Below the pieces are notes generated by a model. That model searched no databases, was not told where the DNA came from, and was given only the letters and a program-made list of their open reading frames with translations. This document shows positions 15,465-22,870 of a DNA stretch of 64,000 bases, in pieces (position 1 is the stretch's first letter; each line of letters begins with the position of its first letter). Both the position numbers and the translations under genes were made by a program. The DNA lies in assembly GCA_963803495.1 (NCBI GenBank), contig CAWDMP010000002.1, positions 4,526,001 to 4,590,000 on the forward strand. Direction: 5' to 3'. The stretch comes from Persicitalea sp963803495. Lineage in GTDB: Bacteria; Bacteroidota; Bacteroidia; Cytophagales; Spirosomataceae.

Positions 15465-16499
15465 TCAGTCGGTACTCAGCGCCTGCGCCTTGCCGAATTC
15501 CGCCAGGGCTGCTTCCGAAATAATCCCTTCCCGCACCGAGTGCGCGATTGCCTCGTTGCTGTGCGAAAAGTAGCAGGTACTTGCGCCCAAATTCCGGATA
15601 TTTTCAATCACTTCTTGGACTGCCGGTTTCTCACTTTTCTCCGTTTGCCGGATATAAATCGCCCTGATATTTTGTGGGTAGATCTTCACGATGTTTTCGT
15701 ATATGTAGGGATCGCGCTGAGAATCATCGCCTAATAAAATGAAGCTATGGTGCGGGTAGAAGGTGATGATGTGCTCAATTTTATCCTGCTTGTGCTGATG
15801 CGAACCACCACCCGTTCCGAAAAAATCCAGCAGGCTGGTTTTGATTTTTTTTAGTTTTAAAACCGCCTTGGGCAAATCCTTCCGCTCGATGAAGCGACCT
15901 ATGTAATCATAAAGATTCCACTCGCTGCTCGATACGTAGAAGAAGCTATTCTTGCCCGTTGCCTCCCCCGATTTTCCCGCCGTGCTCAGCAACTGATAAT
16001 GCTTCACGACGTCCTCGAAAGACTTCCGGGCCTCCACATTGTGGGTCAGCATGACGAATAGTTTCTTGATAACCTGCCCACTGTAAGAAATCAAAAAAGT
16101 ATCGTCGATATCGGAAATTATGGTGTAGCCGCCGTGGCTGGGCACGAGCAACTCGCTTTGTCGGGTGAGCGCGGCGGCTTGTCCGCCCAGGGTATCGTCG
16201 AGCGTAACCTCGAATTCGTGCCAACCGCTGGGAAGCGCAGCATCGAGCGGTAGCGCGAAGCGGAAGTAGCCGTCGTAAAGCGTGCGCGTCTCGGCCTCGA
16301 TGGGCCCCATCCTGAACCGCACCCGGGCATTCGCGACCGTTTTGACGGTAAAAAGCTGCAATACCGACCGCACGTAACGAAATCCCCGGCGGTCGTAGAG
16401 GTCGTGGGCGGAGGGGTACTTGCTGAACACGTGGCCAGACACGACCAACTCGCGGGCGTTGGCGTAGCCTCGATACACTTTTAATTCGTGGGATTTCAT
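15465..16499 (-). CDS. App1-type phosphatidate phosphatase (DUF2183)
   Basis: The 344-aa protein has an N-terminal beta-rich region (about 1-120) and a HAD-like catalytic domain. The DxDxT motif reads DIDDT (130-134). Further HAD motifs include VSSSEWNLYDYIG near 195 and LLGDDSQRDPYIY near 265. Yeast App1 and bacterial relatives dephosphorylate phosphatidic acid to diacylglycerol. The gene is divergent from a diacylglycerol-kinase-like gene with only 47 bp between the starts. That pairs opposite reactions and suggests shared control of phosphatidate levels. No signal peptide is seen, so it is probably cytoplasmic at the membrane. Confidence 0.85.
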   Translation of the reverse strand: MKSHELKVYRGYANARELVVSGHVFSKYPSAHDLYDRRGFRYVRSVLQLFTVKTVANARVRFRMGPIEAETRTLYDGYFRFALPLDAALPSGWHEFEVTLDDTLGGQAAALTRQSELLVPSHGGYTIISDIDDTFLISYSGQVIKKLFVMLTHNVEARKSFEDVVKHYQLLSTAGKSGEATGKNSFFYVSSSEWNLYDYIGRFIERKDLPKAVLKLKKIKTSLLDFFGTGGGSHQHKQDKIEHIITFYPHHSFILLGDDSQRDPYIYENIVKIYPQNIRAIYIRQTEKSEKPAVQEVIENIRNLGASTCYFSHSNEAIAHSVREGIISEAALAEFGKAQALSTD

Positions 16500-16509
16500 G
16501 GAGTAAGCT

Positions 16510-16517
16510 TACATTTG
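16510..16517 (+). promoter_or_regulatory. -7 element TACATTTG of the DAG-kinase-like gene
   Basis: TACATTTG matches TAnnTTTG and lies 30 bp before the ATG at 16547. It is within the 47-bp divergent spacer shared with the App1 gene. Confidence 0.5.
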
Positions 16518-16546
16518 CATTTGTCCCCGTTTAAGTAAACAAACCT

Positions 16547-17443
16547 ATGCCAATTCCCCAAAGAGTAGTGTTGGTAGTCAATCCGGTTTCCGGCAGTCAG
16601 GACAAGACCGAGCTAATCGACAAAGTGCGGAAGCAGGCCGCCGCGCGCGGCTTTGCCCTGGAAGTATACCAAACGGACGGCGAAAACGACCAGCGTGAAA
16701 TAGAGAAACTGCTCACTGATTTTGAGCCTGACCGCATGCTGATTGCGGGCGGCGACGGCACGATCACCCAAATGGCCGATCTCATGCGCGAGCACACCAT
16801 CGTGACGGGTTTCCTGCCCGTGGGCTCCGCCAACGGCCTGGCGACTAATCTGGGACTACCCACCGACCTCGGCGAAGCCATCGATGTGGCGCTGGGAGAA
16901 CACACCCGTTGCCTGGACGGGATGCTCATCAACGGTCGCCTGGGCCTGCACCTGAGCGATTTGGGATTGAACGCCCGGCTGGTCAAAAACTACGGGGAAC
17001 ATGAGAGCCACGGCAAGTGGGGCTACGCCAAAGAGGTGGTCCGCACGCTGGCCGAGCACGAGCGGTTCCGGGTGCGCATCACGACCGACACCGATACGTT
17101 CGAGACCGAGGCTACGATGGTGATCCTGGCCAACGCCACGATGTACGGCACGGGTGTGGTTGTCAATCCACACGGTGATATGTGTGACGGCAAGTTCGAG
17201 GTCGTCGTCGCGACGCGCTTCGATATCTTGGAATTGGCCAAGCTCATCGCGGGAAAAACCGAACTCGATCCCGAGGTCGTTAAAATCGTGAGTACTACCC
17301 AGGCCGAAATCGAGTGTCTGGACAAAAAGATGCTCTTCCAGATCGACGGTGAATTCATCGACAAGGTTTCGCGGGTGAAAGCCCGCATCCTGCCCGGTAT
17401 GCTGACGGTCGCGTCACCGCCTGTTTCCCAGGAAGCGGTTTGA
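16547..17443 (+). CDS. Diacylglycerol kinase family lipid kinase (YegS/DagK-like)
   Basis: The 298-aa cytoplasmic lipid kinase has the NAD-kinase/DAGK fold. Motifs are VNPVSGS near 11, LIAGGDGTITQ near 65-75 (nucleotide loop), and LPVGSANGLATNLGLP near 92-107. A beta-sandwich C-terminal domain closes with LFQIDGEFIDK near 266. Family members phosphorylate diacylglycerol, undecaprenol-like or sphingoid lipids. Divergence from an App1 phosphatidate phosphatase supports a lipid phosphorylation and dephosphorylation pair. The stop is 45 bp before the ribD start on the same strand, but ribD has its own -7 element. Confidence 0.87.
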   Translation: MPIPQRVVLVVNPVSGSQDKTELIDKVRKQAAARGFALEVYQTDGENDQREIEKLLTDFEPDRMLIAGGDGTITQMADLMREHTIVTGFLPVGSANGLATNLGLPTDLGEAIDVALGEHTRCLDGMLINGRLGLHLSDLGLNARLVKNYGEHESHGKWGYAKEVVRTLAEHERFRVRITTDTDTFETEATMVILANATMYGTGVVVNPHGDMCDGKFEVVVATRFDILELAKLIAGKTELDPEVVKIVSTTQAEIECLDKKMLFQIDGEFIDKVSRVKARILPGMLTVASPPVSQEAV

Positions 17444-17475
17444 CCTGCGACGAAAGCGCTCAAACCTGCAACCAT

Positions 17476-17483
17476 GTACCTTT
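17476..17483 (+). promoter_or_regulatory. -7 element TACCTTTG of ribD
   Basis: TACCTTTG matches TAnnTTTG and ends 5 bp before the ATG at 17489. If used, the transcript would be leaderless or nearly so. It also argues against the upstream in-frame ATG at 17474, which would lie within the promoter. Confidence 0.55.
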
Positions 17484-17488
17484 GCGTC

Positions 17489-18568
17489 ATGAATGATGAT
17501 CTGCACTATATGCAACGTGCCCTCCAACTGGCCGAATACGGGCGGGGGCAGGTAAGTCCGAACCCGATGGTGGGTTGTGTGCTGGTGGCGCATGACAAAA
17601 TTATCGGTGAAGGCTGGCACCGCCACTACGGCGGTCCCCACGCCGAAGTCAACGCCGTGCGCGATGCCATCGCGCACGGCCACGAGGACGACCTTTTCGC
17701 TGCCACAGCCCACGTGACGCTGGAACCCTGCTCGCACCACGGCAAGACGCCGCCTTGCGCTGATTTACTCATCGAAAAGAACATTGACCGCGTGGTGGTC
17801 GCTAACGTCGATCCCAACCCGCTGGTGGCCGGACGTGGATTAGCCAGGTTGGAGGCCGCCGGAATTAGTGTCGAAGACGGAGTTTTGGCGGAAGAAGCTC
17901 GAGCGTTGAACAGCCGTTTTTTTACTTTTTTTGAAAGAAAACGCCCCTACATTATTTTGAAATGGGCCGAAACGGCCGACGGCTTTATCGCGGCGGAAGG
18001 CGGCCAACCGCTGCAAATCAGCAATACCTACTCTGCTCAGATGGTCCATCGCTGGCGCAGCGAGGAGGACGCCATCCTGGTGGGGCGACAAACGGCACTC
18101 AACGATAATCCCCGCTTGAATGTCCGGCATTGGGCCAGACGCAACCCCGTGCGGGTCGTGCTGGACCGTCGGCTAGCGCTCCCGGATTCGCTGCACGTTT
18201 TCGATCAAACCCAACCTACCATCTTCTACAATTATTCCAAAAGTACCGAGATGCCTACCCGCCCGGAACGCTACGCCGCTGAGCCAGCGGTAGCTTTCAC
18301 CCAAATTAGGGAAGGTGAAGACGAGCTAACCCAAATCTTGGCCGACTTGCACCATCGTAAGATTCAGTCGGTACTCGTGGAGGGCGGCGCGCGGGTACTC
18401 CGGTCGTTTATGGAGGCCGGGCTTTGGGACGAAATCCGACGGTGCCAGAGTACGATAAGCATAGGTGCCGGCGTGGTGGCTCCGGCAGTGGCGGGTACTT
18501 TAACAGGTTCCGAGAAGCTGGACGAAGACCTTTGGACCTACTATTACAACGAACGCGACCGTTGCTAA
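17489..18568 (+). CDS. ribD: Bifunctional riboflavin biosynthesis deaminase/reductase RibD
   Basis: The 359-aa enzyme carries out the second and third steps of riboflavin synthesis: deamination of the pyrimidine, then NADPH-dependent reduction of the ribosyl side chain. The N-terminal zinc deaminase has GGPHAEVNAV (His and catalytic Glu near 47-53) and EPCSHHGKTPPC with the two Cys ligands near 72-83. The reductase begins after about residue 145, with ILVGRQTALNDNPRLNVR and the closing VLVEGGARVLRSF. I chose MNDDLHYMQRAL as the start because it aligns with family starts and an upstream ATG overlaps a promoter box. The stop codon sits in a perfect hairpin shared with nagA. Confidence 0.92.
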   Translation: MNDDLHYMQRALQLAEYGRGQVSPNPMVGCVLVAHDKIIGEGWHRHYGGPHAEVNAVRDAIAHGHEDDLFAATAHVTLEPCSHHGKTPPCADLLIEKNIDRVVVANVDPNPLVAGRGLARLEAAGISVEDGVLAEEARALNSRFFTFFERKRPYIILKWAETADGFIAAEGGQPLQISNTYSAQMVHRWRSEEDAILVGRQTALNDNPRLNVRHWARRNPVRVVLDRRLALPDSLHVFDQTQPTIFYNYSKSTEMPTRPERYAAEPAVAFTQIREGEDELTQILADLHHRKIQSVLVEGGARVLRSFMEAGLWDEIRRCQSTISIGAGVVAPAVAGTLTGSEKLDEDLWTYYYNERDRC

Positions 18569-18602
18569 CGCTGACAGCGTTCTAAACGCTGTCAGCGTTA
18601 GC
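18564..18602. terminator. Perfect 18-bp hairpin shared by convergent ribD and nagA
   Basis: GCTAACGCTGACAGCGTT (18564-18581) is the exact reverse complement of 18585-18602, with a 3-nt loop. The TAA of ribD (18566-18568) and the TAA of nagA (18598-18600, minus strand) lie symmetrically within the two arms. No T-tract follows on either side, so it is a transcription barrier or mRNA 3' stabiliser rather than a classical terminator. Confidence 0.7.
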
Positions 18603-19726
18603 GCGCCGACCAAACCTCGACCACTTCCAACTCCGGCGAAAGTGCCACGACATCCGCCGCGTTGCCGGGCCGCAGGTACCCGATGCGGTCGTCTAGACCT
18701 AACTGCCGGGCGGGGTAGGCGCTCGCCATCCTGAACGTTTCTTCTGGCGCGATGCCCACTTGCCGAATGCAATTCCTGACGGCGTCGAGCAGCGTGATGC
18801 AGGAGCCCGCCAGTAGTCCTTCGTCGTTGGTAAAGCGCTCGCCATCGTAATTGGTGACGAAGCCCTCGAATTCGAAGCGGGTACCCTGGTACTTGGCGAA
18901 AGTTGCGTCGGAGATCAGGAAGAGCCGCTCGCCCAGCAACCGTTTGGCGATGCGGATCGCCCCAAAATCACAGTGATAGCCGTCGGCAATCAGACTGACG
19001 TGGACATCGTCGCGGTCGAAGATGGTACCTACCACGCCCAACTCCCGGCTTTCCATCGAACGCATAGCGTTGTACAGATGCGTGGCCAGGTGAAAGCCTT
19101 TGTCAAAAAACGCATTCATCTGCGCCGAAGTGGCGTCGGTATGTCCGGCGGCGATGGCCCAGTCGGTCGTTTGGAGTAGCGTGAGCAGCCCGTCGTCAAA
19201 ACACTCGGGCGCGATCGTCATGACCTTGATGACGTCCTTCCCCTTATCGATCAGCCGGCTGATCTCCTCCCGACTCGGCGGGCGCACCATGTTCTCGCTG
19301 TGCGCACCGCGCTTGTCCATGACTAATGAAAGGACCTTCTACGTGCAACCCTGCCACGCCGGGGAGGCCTGCCTGCCAATAGGACTTGATCGCCTCGACC
19401 GCTGCCAAAATTCGCTCCTCAGTCGTGGAATAAACCGTCGGGACGATCGTCGTGGTACCATCCTGCCGGTGGGTTTGGTACATATTGGTGAGTGCTTCCA
19501 CCGAGCCGTCGCGCGTCAGGAAGCCCGTGCTACCGCCGTAAAGCTGAAAATCCACGAAGCCCGGTACCAGCCACGCGCCCGCCATGTCGCGAACCGCGAC
19601 GCCGTCAGGTACTTCGCTATCGGGCAGGATGGCGCGGATTTTCCCGGCTTCCAGCCAGAGGGCGTGGTGGGTAAGTACCCTGTCGCCCGTGTAGAGCGTG
19701 GCGTTTTTAAGGATCAACGATTCCAT
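18598..19726 (-). pseudogene. nagA: N-acetylglucosamine-6-phosphate deacetylase, split by one frameshift
   Basis: Two frames together make a complete NagA. The N-terminal part starts at 19726 (MESLILKNATLYTGD) and includes the metal-site LHVEGPFIS; the C-terminal part begins MDKRGAH and includes IAAGHTDA, ATHLYNAM and ISDATFAKY. An extra base near 19321 shifts the frame between GPFIS and MDKRGAH, in the middle of the usually continuous EGPF...KGAH motif. All catalytic residues survive and no nonsense codons have accumulated, so this is either a sequence error or very recent damage. The enzyme would feed GlcNAc-6-P into glycolysis or cell-wall recycling. Its start overlaps the end of aroE by 13 bp. 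Confidence 0.85.
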
Positions 19727-20487
19727 AAGTCTCCTTCTACGGTCCAGATTTTCCAGGCTTCTTCGGCCTGTAATTGCAACATTTTCAGGCCATTGTGAAT
19801 GGCGGCTTTTTGCATCGCGCCTTTTTGCAGGAATAGCGTGCTGAGCGGATTATAGACCAAATCGTACAGAAAATGGCGCTTGCCTACCATCTGGTAAGGA
19901 ATGGGTGGAAAGCTTTCGATTTTGGGGTACATCCCCAGTGGTGTGGTATTGACGATCAACCGGTGCTCGGCCATCACCTCCGCCGTCAAATCCTCGTAAG
20001 TGATTATTCCTTCGCTCTTGGTGCGGGAAACGAGCTGTGGCTCCGCACCCAAATCCTGCAGGGCGGCCATCACCGCCCTGGCCGCGCCGCCGTTGCCCAG
20101 CACAAGCGCCTTCATGCCCTCGCACTTCTCGCCCCGGCGGTCGAGCCACTCGTCCACCGACTGCCTGAAGCCGTAGTAGTCTGTGTTATAACCCTTCGTG
20201 GAGCCATCCGCGAACAGCTTGATCGTATTGACCGCCCCAATCCGGGCCGCCGAATGTTCGTCGAGGCTATCGAGATAGGGGACCACTGCTTGCTTGAAGG
20301 GGATCGTGACATTGAGGCCGCGCAGGTTGGGGTATGACGATAGAAGCGCGGGTAGTTCATCGACGTCGTCGAGCGGGAAAAGATCGTAGCGACTGCCGGT
20401 AATGCCTTCGCGCCCAAATTTTTCGGCGAAATAGCGCTTCGAGAAAGAATGCGTCAGCGGCTTTCCAATAAGTCCGTATAAGTTCAT
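19714..20487 (-). CDS. aroE: Shikimate dehydrogenase
   Basis: The 257-aa cytoplasmic enzyme of the shikimate pathway reduces 3-dehydroshikimate with NADPH. Substrate motifs are GKPLTHSFSKRYF near 8-20, the catalytic Lys in NVTIPFKQAV near 58-67, and NTDYYGFRQS near 100. The Rossmann motif is VLGNGGAARAVMAAL near 128-142, and NTTPLGMYP near 178 closes the NADP site. Length is typical for the AroE class without fusion. Its 3' end overlaps nagA by 13 bp, an unusual pairing that is probably just transcriptional economy. A phased array begins 6 bp before its start codon. Confidence 0.92.
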   Translation of the reverse strand: MNLYGLIGKPLTHSFSKRYFAEKFGREGITGSRYDLFPLDDVDELPALLSSYPNLRGLNVTIPFKQAVVPYLDSLDEHSAARIGAVNTIKLFADGSTKGYNTDYYGFRQSVDEWLDRRGEKCEGMKALVLGNGGAARAVMAALQDLGAEPQLVSRTKSEGIITYEDLTAEVMAEHRLIVNTTPLGMYPKIESFPPIPYQMVGKRHFLYDLVYNPLSTLFLQKGAMQKAAIHNGLKMLQLQAEEAWKIWTVEGDLWNR

Positions 20488-20493
20488 CTTTTA

Positions 20494-20528
20494 GAATGAT
20501 GAATTATGAGTGATGAATTATGAATGGA
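20494..20528. repeat. 7-bp phased array between DedA and aroE
   Basis: GA occurs at 20494, 20501, 20508, 20515 and 20522, with words such as GAATTAT and GAGTGAT. It is placed between the DedA terminator and the aroE start. Confidence 0.75.
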
Positions 20529-20563
20529 AGGTGTCTGAGTCAATCAATTTCTTGATAAAACTC

Positions 20564-20595
20564 CAAAACCCCGTCCTGGTGGAATCGGGGTTTTG
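20564..20595 (-). terminator. Terminator of the comA-DedA transcript
   Basis: CAAAACCCCG (20564-20573) pairs with CGGGGTTTTG (20586-20595). On the minus strand the hairpin is followed by GAGTTTTATC. It lies 24 bp beyond the DedA stop codon. Confidence 0.75.
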
Positions 20596-20618
20596 AAGGA
20601 AATAGTTTTTTAGTAAGG

Positions 20619-21272
20619 TCAGGCCGTTTTCGGCGTCAGGAATTTGGCCTTCACAATGCCCCACAAAACGGGTAGCACCGACAAGCCGATAATGCCGAAA
20701 ATAACGAGTTCGAAGTTGTTCTTGACGAATGTGATATTGCCAAAGAAAAACCCTAGTAGCGTCAGTGAAGGTACCCAAAGCAACGCTCCAAGCACGCAGT
20801 AGGTGATGTATTTGCCATACTGCATGCTGCCCGCCCCCGCTACGAACGGCGCTACCGTGCGGATGATCGGGATGAAGCGCGCCATGATGACCGTTTTGCC
20901 GCCGTGCTTTTCGTAAAATGCCTCCGTGCGCTCCAGGTACTCGTGCTTAAGGAACAGAATCTGCTTTCGCTGCTTGATCTGCGCACCCAGCTTACTGCCT
21001 ACAAAATAGTTGAGGTTGTCGCCCAGCAGCGCGGCCACGATCAGCAGCGGGATGATGACCCATACATTGAGCGCGCCCGTGGAAGCCGCCAGCGCCCCGG
21101 CCGCGAACAGCAGCGAGTCGCCCGGTAGCAGGGGCATGAACACCAGGCCGGTTTCGGTGAAAATGATCAGGAAAAGAATGAGGTAAGTAAGCGTACCGTA
21201 CTCCTCGATGATGTCGAAAAGGTGCTTGTCGAGGTGCAGGAAAAAGTCGACTATTTGGCTGATAATTTCCAT
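20619..21272 (-). CDS. DedA family membrane protein
   Basis: The 217-aa polytopic inner-membrane protein of the DedA/SNARE-associated family has the conserved segments FTETGLVFMPLLPGDSLLF near 40-58, the GDNLNYFVGSKLG loop near 85, and ARFIPIIRTVAPFVAGAGSM near 130-150 with the family's key Arg and Pro residues. DedA proteins affect membrane energetics and lipid-carrier flipping (undecaprenyl phosphate or phospholipid recycling). The start overlaps the end of comA by 22 bp, so translation is coupled. A good terminator follows. Confidence 0.88.
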   Translation of the reverse strand: MEIISQIVDFFLHLDKHLFDIIEEYGTLTYLILFLIIFTETGLVFMPLLPGDSLLFAAGALAASTGALNVWVIIPLLIVAALLGDNLNYFVGSKLGAQIKQRKQILFLKHEYLERTEAFYEKHGGKTVIMARFIPIIRTVAPFVAGAGSMQYGKYITYCVLGALLWVPSLTLLGFFFGNITFVKNNFELVIFGIIGLSVLPVLWGIVKAKFLTPKTA

Positions 21273-22045
21273 GTTTGTTGGGTGTCTTGGTTAAGGAAAA
21301 AAGAAAAAGTGTCGCCCCGGAGACCCAGGCGGATGGTTTCGAGCGGAATCAGGTCGTTGGAAGCAATATTACCGAGGTTGACATCGGCGCCGAGCAGTTT
21401 CACGAACCACACTTGCTGCGCTTTTTGCGGCGCTTCCCACAGAATGCGGTCGCTGGGTATTTCGGTCAGGATTTCCTCCACCAGTCCCTGGCGTACCTCG
21501 CCGCTGGCGCGGAACAAGCCCACGTTACCCGCCTCGCGGGCTTCGCCGATCACTTTCCAGGCACCGGCTTCCAGTTCAGCGCGCATGAGTTTGATCCACT
21601 TGTAGGGCGGGATGATTTTCTCCTCGTCCTTGGAACCGACCTCCGACAGTACCGTGACCTGTTCGGCCAGCGTGCGGATGTACTCGCACTTCACCTCGGC
21701 GGGCATCTCGACCGAGCCGTCCGACACCTCGGCGTATTGCAGCTGGTACTTGTCGATCAGGCGACGGAAATCGTCGAACTGATTGCGGACCACGAAGGCC
21801 TCGAAGAGCGTGCCGCCGAAGTACACGGGAATGTTGGCGTTGCGGTAGGCGGCCAGCTTGTCGTCGAGGTTGGGCGTTACGAACGAAGTAGCCCAGCCCA
21901 GTTTCACGATGTCGATGTGCGGCGCGGCGACCGAAACCATATCCTCGATTTCCCGAACGCTTAGCCCCTTGTCCATCACCATCGTGATGCCGTTTTGGCG
22001 GGGCTTCTGGCTACGGTCGGGAATTTGGGACAATTCGTAATTCAT
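21251..22045 (-). CDS. comA: Phosphosulfolactate synthase
   Basis: The 264-aa TIM-barrel enzyme of the ComA family adds sulfite to phosphoenolpyruvate, giving (2R)-phospho-3-sulfolactate. Recognisable family segments are GITMVMDKGLSVREIED near 19-35, DIVKLGWATSF near 45, and VYFGGTLFEAFVVRNQ near 73. YAEVSDGSVEMP lies near 104, SEVGSKDEEKIIPP near 134, and NLGNIASNDLIPLETIRLGLR towards the end. In archaea the pathway leads to coenzyme M. Here sulfolactate, or cysteate for sulfonolipids, is a plausible product, but no later-step gene is adjacent. It overlaps the DedA gene. Confidence 0.85.
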   Translation of the reverse strand: MNYELSQIPDRSQKPRQNGITMVMDKGLSVREIEDMVSVAAPHIDIVKLGWATSFVTPNLDDKLAAYRNANIPVYFGGTLFEAFVVRNQFDDFRRLIDKYQLQYAEVSDGSVEMPAEVKCEYIRTLAEQVTVLSEVGSKDEEKIIPPYKWIKLMRAELEAGAWKVIGEAREAGNVGLFRASGEVRQGLVEEILTEIPSDRILWEAPQKAQQVWFVKLLGADVNLGNIASNDLIPLETIRLGLRGDTFSFFLNQDTQQTWKLSAK

Positions 22046-22248
22046 AGAGAGGGAATGAATTTGTTGATTTTATGGATGAGGCCCGGATGGCTTTCCGGTG
22101 ATATATTACGATTTATGTACGGACATCAGCGAGAGACGCCAGTCGATCAGCCTCCAAAAAACGCCCAAAGGTAACAATTACCCCGAATACCTCCGCAATA
22201 AAATACACGAATTATGCACTATTTGGGCCATTATTCTACGATTATTCC

Positions 22249-22256
22249 TATTTTTG
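22249..22256 (+). promoter_or_regulatory. -7 element TATTTTTG of the thioesterase gene
   Basis: TATTTTTG matches TAnnTTTG and lies 46 bp before the ATG. A TTTG at 22222-22225 could be the -33 element, though the spacer of 23 nt is long. The rest of the 22046-22302 gap is AT-rich with nothing recognisable. Confidence 0.45.
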
Positions 22257-22302
22257 AACCTTTCACTATATAACTTAACATCTCCATAATATCGCTACCA
22301 AT

Positions 22303-22758
22303 ATGGACGCCACACCCGAAACAAACCCCCGTCTCGATTTTTTTCGCTCTCAAATCGGCCAAAGTCTCAGCACCAGTATTTCGCCGATGGGCCGCTGGCT
22401 CAACGGTACCCTGCGGGCGGTCGACATCGGCAAAATCAGCGTCGAATTCACAATCCGCGAAGAAATGACCAACCCGATGGGGGTACTGCACGGCGGGGTA
22501 TCGGCCGCCATTCTGGACGATGTCGTGGGCATGATGGTCTTTACGCTAGGGCGCGAATTTGCCTACACCTCCGTCAATCTCAACTGCGATTTCCTGAGCG
22601 CGGCCCGGCAGGGCGACACGCTCACCGCCCACGCCGAGGTGATCCGCGCGGGCCGTACCGTCATTCACTGCGCGGGCCGTCTCGTGACTTCGGAAGGTAA
22701 AATTGTAGCCAAGTGCGCCAGTAATTTGATTCAGACGGCGATGAAACTGCCGGAATGA
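22303..22758 (+). CDS. PaaI-type hotdog-fold thioesterase
   Basis: The 151-aa cytoplasmic hotdog-fold acyl-CoA thioesterase has the family motif NPMGVLHGGVSAAILDDVVGMM near 60-81, with HGG and the catalytic acidic residue on the central helix. The closing strand GRTVIHCAGRLVTSEGKIVAKCASN is also typical. It would act as a tetramer on aryl- or acyl-CoA; the substrate is unknown. The gene has its own -7 element, and its 3' end meets the tandem repeats in front of the ATPase-nuclease gene. Confidence 0.85.
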   Translation: MDATPETNPRLDFFRSQIGQSLSTSISPMGRWLNGTLRAVDIGKISVEFTIREEMTNPMGVLHGGVSAAILDDVVGMMVFTLGREFAYTSVNLNCDFLSAARQGDTLTAHAEVIRAGRTVIHCAGRLVTSEGKIVAKCASNLIQTAMKLPE

Positions 22759-22765
22759 CTTCCTG

Positions 22766-22870
22766 AATTTGGCGGTAAGTGGGTATTTTTAGGTACTTGC
22801 AGCCAGATTTGCGAGAGAATCTGGCTGTAAGTATGTATTTTTGTGTACTTACAGCCAAATTTGAGCGAGG
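22766..22870. repeat. Two 52-bp tandem repeats with internal palindromes, ending at an ATG
   Basis: Unit 1 (22766-22817) and unit 2 (22818-22870) are imperfect copies aligned without gaps over about 50 bp. Each has an arm like AATTTGGCGGTAAGT, a T-rich centre, and a complementary arm like ACTTGCAGCCAGATT, so arms alternate in orientation. In unit 2 the centre reads TATTTTTG (22836-22843), a perfect -7 box. In unit 1 the G of the box is changed. The array touches the start codon at 22871. Confidence 0.85.
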
